From NCBI GenBank assembly GCA_021779415.1, contig JAJYAS010000108.1, positions 1 through 8,669 on the forward strand: a DNA stretch of 8,669 bases, given 5' to 3'. Of this stretch, positions 1 to 5,155 are shown one piece after another. The first letter of the stretch is position 1. Every line of letters starts with the position of its first letter. The notes beneath the pieces were generated by a model. That model was not told where the DNA came from. It saw nothing but the letters and a program-made list of their open reading frames with translations, and ran no database searches. Made by a program: the position numbers and the translations under genes. Source of the stretch: Bacillota bacterium. GTDB taxonomy: Bacteria > Bacillota_B > Desulfitobacteriia > Desulfitobacteriales > Desulfitobacteriaceae.

Positions 1-1
1 T

Positions 2-193
2 AAATTACACGACTTTGCATGGCCTGGTGGCTACCCAATGTACTATATCAATAAAAAAGGTGAAGCCTTTTGTCCGGACTGTGCGAACAAAGCTAACAAT
101 GACGTTACCGATGGCGAACCTAACTGGGAAAATACTGACTTGTATTGTGATGATTGTGGCAAAAGGATCGAAAGTGCATACGGGGAGGATTGA
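2..193 (+). CDS. Two-CxxC zinc-ribbon-like small protein, 5' truncated by the window edge
   Basis: The frame beginning at base 2 is open for 63 codons up to the TGA at 191-193 and runs off the left edge, so the true start is probably outside. The visible part has two cysteine pairs, CPDC (visible residues 24-27) and CDDC (49-52), about 22 residues apart, which is the layout of a zinc ribbon. The N-terminal stretch DFAWPGGYPMYYIN is rich in aromatics and reads as coding up to the edge. An in-frame ATG at 38 exists, but starting there would discard that segment. A competing frame with an ATG at 15 gives a cysteine-poor product and is a shadow. The next gene's ribosome site, GGAGG at 184-188, lies inside this gene's last codons. 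Function is unknown; proteins of this look are common among small phage genes, where zinc binding is inferred rather than shown. Confidence 0.7.
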   Translation, partial: KLHDFAWPGGYPMYYINKKGEAFCPDCANKANNDVTDGEPNWENTDLYCDDCGKRIESAYGED

Positions 194-196
194 GTG

Positions 197-520
197 ATGA
201 GCCTAAATGTTCTTGAAACAAAAAAACCTTTTCCAGCACACTTAGTGGCATTAGATAATCCTGAATACCTAGTGCGACAAACTGACTCTCACACGATTGT
301 TTACAGCCACCCCATGATTAATAGATTTAACGCCGATGAGGTCGATGGCATAACAGCGATGGTTGAGCCGGCACGTTGTGGTTTTTTGGCTAAATTGGAA
401 GCAACCAAACCTAATAAAGGGCGTGACCCAATTATCATTGAACAGTGGTCGCCGAGCTTCATAGAAGCAGAACATAACTTAATAGAAATGATTGGGGAAG
501 CCGAACGATTGTGTCAATAA
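197..520 (+). CDS. Hypothetical phage-type protein, 107 aa
   Basis: I do not recognise the family. The product is a soluble-looking, acidic protein with no signal peptide, membrane segment or cysteine motif. Its last third (roughly residues 75-107, WSPSFIEAEHNLIEMIGEAERL) looks helical. Two starts are possible: GTG at 194, directly after the upstream TGA, or ATG at 197. I prefer ATG because GGAGG at 184-188 is then 8 bases away, against 5 for GTG. The 3' end overlaps the start of the next gene by 10 bases, so translation of the two is probably coupled. Tight packing with genes on both sides marks it as part of one polycistronic small-gene operon. Confidence 0.65.
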   Translation: MSLNVLETKKPFPAHLVALDNPEYLVRQTDSHTIVYSHPMINRFNADEVDGITAMVEPARCGFLAKLEATKPNKGRDPIIIEQWSPSFIEAEHNLIEMIGEAERLCQ

Positions 521-1014
521 TTATGGTTTTCGCCGTTACGGTTTTGAGTGGTATTACAGGCGTACTCAAAACCGTGTACGGTGCCAAGGGGCATAAAAAT
601 GAACTTTATCTTATTACTGTTGCTGATACAACCTTATATGCGTTAGTAATCAAAGGATTAGCCAGCGGGCAAGGAACGGCATCAATTATAGCCTATGTTT
701 CAGGCCGCATAGTTGGGGTTTACCTTGGAACAAAGATTGAACAGGTCATAGCTCTTGGGGTTTTGAAAGTTGAGTTATTCACCAATAAAAAAGATGCAAT
801 GTGTGATATTGCCGATAGCTTACGTGATTCTGGGCACACCGTAAATACCTCTGTTTTGTACGGTATAAACGGTAGGAAACGCTATAAAATCGAGATCACC
901 ATTAAGCGCAAGCAGTTGGGACGACTTAGACAATATCTCAAAAAACGTGGATTTAATGATCCAACATTTGTGGTTCAGGAATTGGTTCAGGTGGGCGGCA
1001 AAATAAATGTTTAG
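511..1014 (+). CDS. UPF0316 family membrane protein (DUF5698 + DUF2179)
   Basis: The 167-aa product fits the UPF0316 family. The N-terminal half has about three hydrophobic segments (near residues 3-22, 32-50 and 56-73) ending in GTKIEQVIALG (73-83), which matches the family's characteristic G-xKIE-xxxALG element. The C-terminal half (about 86-160) is a soluble alpha/beta domain of the DUF2179 kind. The family is usually about 170-190 residues, so this copy is essentially full length. Its biochemical role is not established; a membrane anchor with a cytosolic ligand-binding-like domain is the general picture. The start is GTG 511, overlapping the previous stop, with GGGGAAG at 494-500 about 10 bases upstream. 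An ATG at 523 has no ribosome site at a sensible distance. Such a protein inside a phage-like cluster is known but not common. Confidence 0.75.
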   Translation: MSIIMVFAVTVLSGITGVLKTVYGAKGHKNELYLITVADTTLYALVIKGLASGQGTASIIAYVSGRIVGVYLGTKIEQVIALGVLKVELFTNKKDAMCDIADSLRDSGHTVNTSVLYGINGRKRYKIEITIKRKQLGRLRQYLKKRGFNDPTFVVQELVQVGGKINV

Positions 1015-1031
1015 TTTGGACGGTGAGTGAC

Positions 1032-1286
1032 ATGCTTTTAAATGTTGGAGACCCCGTTAGGCTGAAAATTCCCGGACATAATGATTTAAACGGGGAAACA
1101 GGTGTGGTAGTCGACATTAAAGGTCCAATGATTTTTGTCCAAATCGGTGACTCAGACGGATGTATATTTCCATGTAAGGAAGGTGAGTTGATCGATCCGC
1201 AGATTTGCGTAGATCCGCCGTGGCCTGAACGGGGCGGTGGTAAAATCAAACGTGATTCACGCCCAGAAACCAGAGGAAATTTATGA
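1032..1286 (+). CDS. Small SH3/KOW-like protein, 84 aa
   Basis: The N-terminal 50 residues have the pattern of a small beta-barrel: VGDPVRLKI, then NGETGVVVDIKG, then MIFVQIGD. This resembles KOW/SH3-like modules, where a glycine-rich turn separates strands that often contact nucleic acid or protein. The C-terminal part is proline- and charge-rich (PPWPERGGGKIKRD) and probably disordered. I prefer ATG 1032 because GGTGA at 1022-1026 lies 5 bases upstream; an in-frame GTG at 1023 would leave that site too close. It lies 17 bases after the UPF0316-like gene and belongs to the same operon. The fold assignment rests on pattern only, and no function can be given. Confidence 0.55.
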   Translation: MLLNVGDPVRLKIPGHNDLNGETGVVVDIKGPMIFVQIGDSDGCIFPCKEGELIDPQICVDPPWPERGGGKIKRDSRPETRGNL

Positions 1287-1307
1287 ACGGATGGGGGAAT
1301 GAAATTA

Positions 1308-1511
1308 ATGGTACGTGAATGTAAATGTCGAAGCTGTTCGCTTGCGTCGGAACCGATGGATATGATCCTCAAATGCGAGAAAAATCATTTTGAGGAATGT
1401 ATGCCAAGTAAAGCCGAATGTAGTTTGTGTACCGGGTTAAAATCCTGCGTTGATTGGTTGCCGAAATTAATTTCACCAAATCATTGGGAATGTCAAATCA
1501 ACTATCAATAA
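1308..1511 (+). CDS. Cysteine-rich small protein, probably zinc-binding, 67 aa
   Basis: There are nine cysteines in 67 residues: a C-x-C-xx-C cluster at residues 5, 7 and 10, single cysteines at 23 and 31, a C-xx-C at 38 and 41, then 47 and 62. This suggests one or two zinc sites. The family is not recognised. An in-frame ATG at 1299 is only one base from the GGGGG ribosome site at 1293-1297, so I take ATG 1308, where the spacing is 10. Upstream, an 11-codon ORF (1283-1318, ATGA overlap with the preceding stop) spans this start in another frame and could couple translation. With the first protein of the window and the 45-aa gene downstream of the IS, it makes three cysteine-rich small proteins in one operon. 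Confidence 0.6.
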   Translation: MVRECKCRSCSLASEPMDMILKCEKNHFEECMPSKAECSLCTGLKSCVDWLPKLISPNHWECQINYQ

Positions 1512-1554
1512 TTGCACGTCTCTTTTTGATAATATTTAATAAAAAGGTGATAAT

Positions 1555-1686
1555 ATGGTGGACTTATCAGGTTTAACTATGGGATCTCTCTCGGATGGTA
1601 TGGGAGCGTTTTGCGTTTTGGAAGGCATTGCGGAGTCAATTAAATCAATCAAACAGGCGGAGGTGGTCTCACATGCAAATCAGTGA
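1555..1686 (+). CDS. Very small hypothetical protein, 43 aa
   Basis: The ORF starts at ATG 1555 with AAAGGTGA just upstream (GGTGA at 1546-1550, 4 bases before the start) and ends at the TGA at 1684-1686. The product begins MVDLSGLTMGSLSDG and continues into a short helical segment (about residues 22-36, LEGIAESIKSIKQAE). It has a single cysteine and no membrane segment. Its 3' end carries the strong ribosome site of the next gene (GGAGGTGG, 1659-1666) and overlaps that gene by 14 bases in a different frame. Good ribosome site, correct spacing and tight overlap make it a credible phage-type gene. I do not recognise the family. Confidence 0.5.
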   Translation: MVDLSGLTMGSLSDGMGAFCVLEGIAESIKSIKQAEVVSHANQ

Positions 1687-1843
1687 TTACTTTTTCAAAG
1701 AAATGGGAGAAAAAATGAATCGCGCCTTGACCGAGTTGGAAGAAGTTCGGGACAATCTCAAAACTACCGACTTGCAAAAACAAAAGGTTCAAAAAGCGAT
1801 TGAGTTGATCGAGGATTGTGAATACGGGTTAGCACACAGTTGA
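1673..1843 (+). CDS. Small helical, probably coiled-coil protein, 56 aa
   Basis: The start is ATG 1673, set by GGAGGTGG at 1659-1666, 6 bases upstream. The same frame is open further upstream (an ATG at 1595), but that stretch is basic and tryptophan-rich and overlaps the 43-aa gene read in another frame, so I take it as a shadow. The product is almost entirely helical: residues about 12-48 form an amphipathic run (MGEKMNRALTELEEVRDNLK, then KQKVQKAIELIEDCEYG) suited to dimerisation. Function is unknown. The stop TGA (1841-1843) is followed at once by GG and the left end of the IS607 element. Before insertion, TTGAGG overlapping this stop probably served as ribosome site for the 45-aa cysteine-rich gene now at 3810. 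Confidence 0.6.
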   Translation: MQISDYFFKEMGEKMNRALTELEEVRDNLKTTDLQKQKVQKAIELIEDCEYGLAHS

Positions 1844-1862
1844 GGAGTCTCAAAACAGTAAC

Positions 1863-1888
1863 CATTATCATATACAATCATGATAATG
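1863..1888. promoter_or_regulatory. Operator-like inverted repeat upstream of tnpA
   Basis: CATTATCA (1863-1870) and its exact complement TGATAATG (1881-1888) are separated by 10 bases. Both arms lie near the left IS end, and the repeat covers the -35 region of the tnpA promoter. A bound protein could therefore control transcription, synapsis or both. The obvious candidate is TnpA itself through its MerR-like N-terminal helix-turn-helix; that is inference. Confidence 0.5.
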
Positions 1889-1899
1889 AATGATATAAT
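1871..1899 (+). promoter_or_regulatory. Extended -10 promoter of tnpA giving a probably leaderless transcript
   Basis: A perfect TATAAT (1894-1899) is preceded by TGA, forming an extended -10 element (TGnTATAAT from 1891). TATACA at 1871-1876, 17 bases upstream, is a 4/6 match to a -35 box. Transcription would start about 7 bases after the -10, at or within a base or two of the ATG at 1906. No ribosome site is seen before that ATG, so tnpA is probably translated from a leaderless mRNA. Confidence 0.65.
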
Positions 1900-1905
1900 A
1901 TACCC

Positions 1906-2523
1906 ATGAATCAAAGATATAAAATCAACGAGTTTGCCAAACTTCTCAACGTATCGATCAAAACACTCCAAAGATGGGATAACGAAGGCATACTGAAAGC
2001 TTACCGAACGCCAACGGATCGGAGGTATTATACGCATGAACAATATCTTGCGTATATCGGCGAATCTCCTAAAGGAGATAATAGAGGGAAAGTCATTATT
2101 TATGCTAGAGTATCTAATCGTGGACAAAAAGATGATCTTAGAAATCAAGTCCAATTTTTACGGGATTATGCCAATGCTAAAGCAGTAATTGTAGATGAAG
2201 TCATTGAGGAAATTGGGAGCGGGTTAAATTATAAGCGTAAACTGTGGAACGAGCTTATTGACCAAGCTCTCAAAGGTGATGTCTCTAAGGTATTTATCTC
2301 TCACAAAGATCGGTTTATCCGGTTCGGGTATGACTGGTTTGCTAATCTTTTAGCATCTCATAACGTCGAGATTATCGTGGTTAATAATGAATCACTTTCT
2401 CCTCAAGAAGAAATGGTACAGGATTTGATTTCCATTATTCATGTTTTTTCCTGCCGAATTTATGGTTTAAGAAAATATAAGAAAACCATAAAGGAGGATT
2501 GGAAATTTGAAAAGAGCTTATAA
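1906..2523 (+). CDS. tnpA: IS607-family transposase TnpA (serine recombinase)
   Basis: This 205-aa protein cuts and rejoins DNA through a covalent serine-DNA link to excise and insert the element. Residues 1-55 form a MerR-like helix-turn-helix (YKINEFAKLLNVSIKTLQRW, then an RRYYTHEQ wing typical of IS607). Residues about 62-185 are the resolvase-type catalytic domain: IYARVSNRGQKDDL holds the nucleophile Ser70 and Arg68, and HKDRFIRFG (133-141) holds the conserved arginines of the active site. The C terminus is short, as in the family (about 190-215 aa), so it appears complete. ATG 1906 lies essentially at the predicted transcription start, with no ribosome site. The 3' end overlaps tnpB by 17 bases and carries the tnpB ribosome site. 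Family assignment is secure from motif order and gene neighbourhood. Confidence 0.93.
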   Translation: MNQRYKINEFAKLLNVSIKTLQRWDNEGILKAYRTPTDRRYYTHEQYLAYIGESPKGDNRGKVIIYARVSNRGQKDDLRNQVQFLRDYANAKAVIVDEVIEEIGSGLNYKRKLWNELIDQALKGDVSKVFISHKDRFIRFGYDWFANLLASHNVEIIVVNNESLSPQEEMVQDLISIIHVFSCRIYGLRKYKKTIKEDWKFEKSL

Positions 2524-3664
2524 AACTGAAATTAAACTAACAACCCAACAAAGGGATACCGTGGTTAGAACTCTCGGGACTTGTCGTTTCGTCTATAATC
2601 TCTACATTGCACGCAACCAACAGATTTATGCCGAAGGTGGAAAGTTTATTAGTGGTTACGAATTTTCTAAATGGCTCAATAACGAGTTTATTTCACAAAA
2701 CCCCAGATACTCCTGGATAAAAGAGGTCTCAAGCAAAGCCGTAAAACAAAGCGTTATGAACGCTGAGCAAGCTTTTAAAAAATTCTTTTCCGGGAAAAGC
2801 AAATTTCCTAAGTTCAAGAAAAAACGCGATCAAGAAGTAAAGATGTTTTTTGTCAAAAATGATGCTAAGTCAGTGATTCAGTGTCAAAGACACCGAATCA
2901 AAATTCCCACGCTGGGTTGGGTACAACTCAAAGAATACGGCTATCTCCCAACAAAGGAAGTTATTTCCAGTGGAACGGTTCATCAAAAGGCTAACCGATT
3001 TTTTGTTTCTGTTTTGGTTGATATTCGAGACATTAAAACACAAAGCAACACAAATGATGGATTAGGAATTGATGTTGGTATCAAAGACTTTGCTGTTTTT
3101 AGCAATGGAGATATTAAACGAAACGTCAACAAAACCCAAAGAATTAAAAAGCTCAAGAAAAAACTAAAACGTGAACAACGCAAATTATCCCGTAAGTTTG
3201 AATCTTTAAAAAAGAGAGGAGGTAAAGCTGCTACCAGACAAAACCTGAATCAACAAATAACGACAGTCCAAAGGATTCATGCCCGACTTGCAAATATTCG
3301 TGATAATTACGTCAACCAATCCGTGGCCGATGTGGTGAAAATCAAACCACAATATGTCACGATTGAGGATTTGAACGTAAGGGGTATGATGAAAAACAGG
3401 CATTTGGCGAGAGCAATAGCTGAACAGAATTTCAGCACCTTCAGAACGAAATTAATTTACAAAGCTAGACAAAATGGTATTGAAATTCGTATCGCGTCAA
3501 GGTTTTATCCATCCAGCAAAACATGTTCAGAATGTGGATATATCAAACCAGATTTAAAGTTGTCGGACAGAGTTTATAATTGTCCAAAATGTGGTCTAAT
3601 CCTTGATCGAGACTTGAACGCTGCTATAAATCTCAAAAATGTTAGTAAATATACAGTGGCCTAG
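2507..3664 (+). CDS. tnpB: TnpB, RNA-guided RuvC-type nuclease of the IS607 element
   Basis: TnpB is the ancestor-type relative of Cas12: guided by an omega-RNA from the right end of the IS, it cuts DNA at the empty donor site and helps keep the element in place. The 385-aa product has the N-terminal OrfB helix-turn-helix region (about 1-110). The split RuvC core shows Asp189 in GIDVGIKDFAV, Glu287 in TIEDLNVRGM and the final aspartate in DRDLNAAINL (Asp367/369). A zinc finger lies between the last two (Cys340, 343, 359 and 362). All catalytic residues are present, so it looks active. The start is TTG 2507, with AAGGAGG at 2491-2497 nine bases upstream; the overlap with tnpA suggests coupled translation. 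The length is within the family's usual range of about 360-420. Confidence 0.93.
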   Translation: MKRAYKTEIKLTTQQRDTVVRTLGTCRFVYNLYIARNQQIYAEGGKFISGYEFSKWLNNEFISQNPRYSWIKEVSSKAVKQSVMNAEQAFKKFFSGKSKFPKFKKKRDQEVKMFFVKNDAKSVIQCQRHRIKIPTLGWVQLKEYGYLPTKEVISSGTVHQKANRFFVSVLVDIRDIKTQSNTNDGLGIDVGIKDFAVFSNGDIKRNVNKTQRIKKLKKKLKREQRKLSRKFESLKKRGGKAATRQNLNQQITTVQRIHARLANIRDNYVNQSVADVVKIKPQYVTIEDLNVRGMMKNRHLARAIAEQNFSTFRTKLIYKARQNGIEIRIASRFYPSSKTCSECGYIKPDLKLSDRVYNCPKCGLILDRDLNAAINLKNVSKYTVA

Positions 3665-3816
3665 TTTAGTGTACCGTGGGCTACACGGGAATTTACGCCT
3701 GTAGACTGTTTAAAAAACCGCAGTAGGAAAACCGAGACGGAACAGGTCGAAACAGGAATTGTCTTGGCATGGACATATTTGTCTATGTTTGAAGTAGCAG
3801 GTTTTCGCCATGATAT
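3665..3816 (+). ncRNA. Putative omega-RNA (reRNA) scaffold with guide reading into flanking DNA
   Basis: In TnpB elements the 3' end of the tnpB transcript forms the guide scaffold, and bases just past the right IS end act as guide. The 136 bases between the tnpB stop and the inferred right end hold two clear hairpins: CCGTG/CACGG with a 5-nt loop (3674-3688), and CATGGACA/TGTCTATG with a TATT loop and one G-U pair (3768-3787). The second ends 13 bases before the junction. The motif CGGGAATTTACGCCTGTAGACTG between them resembles tails I associate with Firmicute TnpB elements. The guide would begin at 3801 (GTTTTCGCCATGATAT). The 5' limit probably lies inside tnpB and is not determined here. 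Confidence 0.6.
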
Positions 3817-3947
3817 GCCAATGCCATCAGGGCTGCGACGGGAAAAAATGCAAATGCGACGGGTGCAATAAATCGGTGTGTGATTATCGGAAATACGACT
3901 TATGTAAGCAGGACATCGAAAATGTTTCCACAGACAACACACGTTGA
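3810..3947 (+). CDS. Cysteine-rich small protein (45 aa), separated from its ribosome site by the IS
   Basis: The ORF from ATG 3810 to TGA 3945-3947 encodes a protein with eight cysteines in the first 32 residues (3, 5, 9, 14, 16, 19, 24, 32), including CQCHQGCDGKKCKCDGC. It also has aspartate, glycine and lysine spacing typical of metal-binding knuckles. It is too short for most gene finders and is probably a zinc or metal protein of phage type; no function is recognised. The frame is closed upstream by a TAG at 3795. The IS607 right end sits 9 bases before the ATG, so the natural ribosome site TTGAGG now lies 2 kb upstream at 1840-1845. A weak GCAGG (3797-3801, partly IS sequence) is 8 bases from the ATG and might replace it. 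Confidence 0.55.
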   Translation: MICQCHQGCDGKKCKCDGCNKSVCDYRKYDLCKQDIENVSTDNTR

Positions 3948-4060
3948 GTGCGTAATAGTGCTATATCGGCGTTAAGTGAAGCCCTTGCTATCAGCGAGTT
4001 TGAGAACGCGTATGTTCTTTTTATAGTAGGTGGCATATAGGGAAATATATTGGAATTCTA
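3948..4060 (+). other. Intergenic tail of the phage-like operon with a possible 30-codon ORF
   Basis: Directly after the TGA of the cysteine-rich gene, the same frame is open from GTG 3948 to TAG 4038-4040. It would encode a 30-aa peptide with a helical, then hydrophobic profile (ALSEALAISEFENAYVLF). No ribosome site precedes the GTG, so I do not call it a gene. AGAAC (4003-4007) and GTTCT (4014-4018) form a short inverted repeat inside it. Nothing else recognisable lies before the terminator. Confidence 0.3.
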
Positions 4061-4103
4061 TGCTGGGTCGTCTTTTTTAAGACGGTCTGGCAGTTTTTGT
4101 TTT
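4061..4103 (+). terminator. Intrinsic terminator closing the phage-like operon
   Basis: TGCTGGGTCGTCTT (4061-4074) pairs along all 14 bases with AAGACGGTCTGGCA (4079-4092) when G-U pairs are allowed, around a TTTT loop. After one G comes TTTTTGTTTT (4094-4103). The U tract lies only on the + strand side, so it ends transcription coming from the left. Several G-U pairs mean the hairpin is stable as RNA in this direction and poor on the other strand. Confidence 0.75.
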
Positions 4104-4126
4104 CTTGTTGTATTATTTTCACGAAC

Positions 4127-4156
4127 TTGGTAGGAAATCCGGGAAAAATGTGGAAG
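4127..4156 (+). repeat. Dispersed intergenic repeat, copy 1
   Basis: TTGGTAGGAAA...GGGAAAAATGTGGAAG matches a second copy at 6930-6960 at about 23 of 31 aligned positions, with the conserved blocks TTGGyAGGAA, GGAAA and TGTGGAA. It lies 24 bases after the U tract of a terminator and about 115 bases before the lipoprotein start. The second copy has a similar placement. Function is unknown. Confidence 0.5.
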
Positions 4157-4187
4157 GTCTAAAGGTAAATTATCTGAGGAATTCTAT

Positions 4188-4274
4188 ATGGTTGGTTCAG
4201 GGAAGCTCTTGTCCCAACTGCCTCGGCGAATGTCGAGAATCTATATAAATATTAGGAGAAAAATAGAGATATGA
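4188..4274 (+). CDS. Possible 28-codon leader ORF coupled to the lipoprotein gene
   Basis: ATG 4188 has GAGGA at 4176-4180, 7 bases upstream, which is better spacing than the lipoprotein gene's own site. The frame ends at TGA 4272-4274, overlapping the lipoprotein ATG as ATGA, the classic form of translational coupling. The product is short and strongly basic (starts MVGSGKLLSQLPRRMSR) with no known motif. It could be a leader peptide setting the translation rate of the lipoprotein, or chance. The same stretch can form a weak hairpin (GGTTGG near 4190 with CCAACT near 4215), which would be unfolded by a translating ribosome. Confidence 0.35.
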   Translation: MVGSGKLLSQLPRRMSRIYINIRRKIEI

Positions 4275-5074
4275 AGAAGAACTTGTTTCTATTAATACTA
4301 GTTTTTATTTTTATTATTTTTGCTATTATGGGTTGCGGTGAGCAATCTAAATTTGCCACTGCCTCCCTTACCCAATCACCCGGATCTCAAATTCCTGAGA
4401 CATATGTTAATATGTTAGATCAACTTAATCAAGGCAATTTAAATATGGTTAAACAATATGGCGATTTAACAATAGCTAATTTCAAGAATTCTAAATATAT
4501 TTTCAATGCAGAAGTTATGGATAATTTAGTTGAATCTAGCAAAATGCTAGTTACTAATAGGAAGGTTAACTACATTGCAGATGGAATATCCAACATGGAC
4601 TCTTCAAATTCACAAAAGGATATTAATACAGTTAAACTATATTTAGAAGAATTAAATAAGCAGAGGTTTGATGAAAATAAATCCTTTGACCAATCAATTC
4701 AATATATTCTTACTCACTTTAATGACTCATCTAATATTAAAATTAATATCCCACTTCCTCCAGATTCCCTATCACCTCCATCAAGTTCAGACTTTGAAGG
4801 ATTAAGTTGGTTTGCCAATGTTGGATATCCTGTACCTACCGAAAATGATATGACAATAGATGAAAGTCAAAATGAATTAAAAGCATTTTATTATTTGACA
4901 AATGGATTTTCTGAAGATAAATTTTCCTATACTCAATATTTTTATATTATGAGTTCCCAAATTGAAGATAAGTCAATCAAAAAACAATTACTTAATAAAG
5001 TAATAAGTCTCACCAAAAATGATAAATACAATCAATACAGGCTAGAAGCGCAAAACGATTTACAAAATCTATAA
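4271..5074 (+). CDS. Lipoprotein of unknown function, 267 aa
   Basis: Residues 1-22 are a lipoprotein signal peptide: MKKN, a hydrophobic core (LFLLILVFIFIIFAI) and the lipobox IMGC. Cys22 would be acylated and the protein held on the outer face of the cytoplasmic membrane. The mature part is polar, rich in Asn, Ser, Asp and Lys, and mostly helical, with a proline-rich linker near residues 161-174 (PLPPDSLSPPSSSD). I do not recognise a domain. AGGAG at 4254-4258 lies 12 bases from the ATG, rather far, and the coupled leader ORF may help initiation. The gene is markedly more AT-rich than its neighbours, a sign of separate origin. The frame continues open for 26 codons after the TAA at 5072, so a longer ancestral C terminus is possible. 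Confidence 0.75.
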   Translation: MKKNLFLLILVFIFIIFAIMGCGEQSKFATASLTQSPGSQIPETYVNMLDQLNQGNLNMVKQYGDLTIANFKNSKYIFNAEVMDNLVESSKMLVTNRKVNYIADGISNMDSSNSQKDINTVKLYLEELNKQRFDENKSFDQSIQYILTHFNDSSNIKINIPLPPDSLSPPSSSDFEGLSWFANVGYPVPTENDMTIDESQNELKAFYYLTNGFSEDKFSYTQYFYIMSSQIEDKSIKKQLLNKVISLTKNDKYNQYRLEAQNDLQNL

Positions 5075-5155
5075 TTCTTACAGGAATTACTGCAGTTTAA
5101 GGATGAAACTACCAACTCCATAACTTCAGTTCAAAGATTTTGGCCAGATTTGTAA
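5075..5155 (+). other. Open extension of the lipoprotein frame past its stop
   Basis: In the frame of the lipoprotein gene, 26 sense codons follow the TAA at 5072-5074 before the next TAA at 5153-5155. The conceptual product (QELLQFKDETTNSITSVQR, then FWPDL) continues the helical, polar character of the protein. This fits a recent nonsense mutation shortening the gene, or chance in AT-rich DNA. No start codon or ribosome site suggests a separate gene. Confidence 0.3.

Larger units (their letters stand above)
1845..3800 (+). mobile_element. IS607-family insertion sequence, about 1956 bp, inserted at a GG
   Basis: The element carries a complete tnpA (serine recombinase) and tnpB and has no terminal inverted repeats, as is normal for IS607. 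This family integrates at GG-type dinucleotides through a circular intermediate and makes no target duplication. I place the ends between G1844 and G1845 and between G3800 and G3801. Two things support this. A GG stands at both junctions. Joining the flanks also restores TTGAGG, 8 bases and then ATG, a normal ribosome site and start for the cysteine-rich gene at 3810. Both genes look intact, so the element may still be active. Exact ends are inferred; a shift of one base is possible because the GG is shared. Confidence 0.8.

Noticed and set aside
15..197. ORF of 60 codons from an ATG at 15
   Set aside because: It overlaps completely with the frame from base 2, which has two CxxC pairs, reads as coding to the edge and holds the ribosome site of the next gene at its end.
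1283..1318. 11-codon ORF with AGAGGA ribosome site and ATGA overlap
   Set aside because: It could couple translation of the neighbouring genes, but it is too short to call from one sequence; mentioned only with the nine-cysteine gene.
3661..3942. Minus-strand ORF of 93 codons
   Set aside because: It lies opposite the omega-RNA region and the cysteine-rich gene, with no ribosome site or recognisable domain.
4003..4018. LexA/SOS-box-like GAAC...GTTC inverted repeat
   Set aside because: The arms are 6 bases apart, whereas the Firmicute LexA box needs 4, and no promoter lies beside it.
3945..4040. In-frame TGA read as selenocysteine, joining the 45-aa protein to the 30-codon open frame
   Set aside because: No convincing SECIS-like hairpin follows the TGA, and the downstream peptide has a different, hydrophobic character.
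4052..4187. Direct repeat GGAATTCTAT at 4052-4061 and 4178-4187
   Set aside because: A 10-base match is expected many times by chance in a window this long, and nothing else links the two sites.
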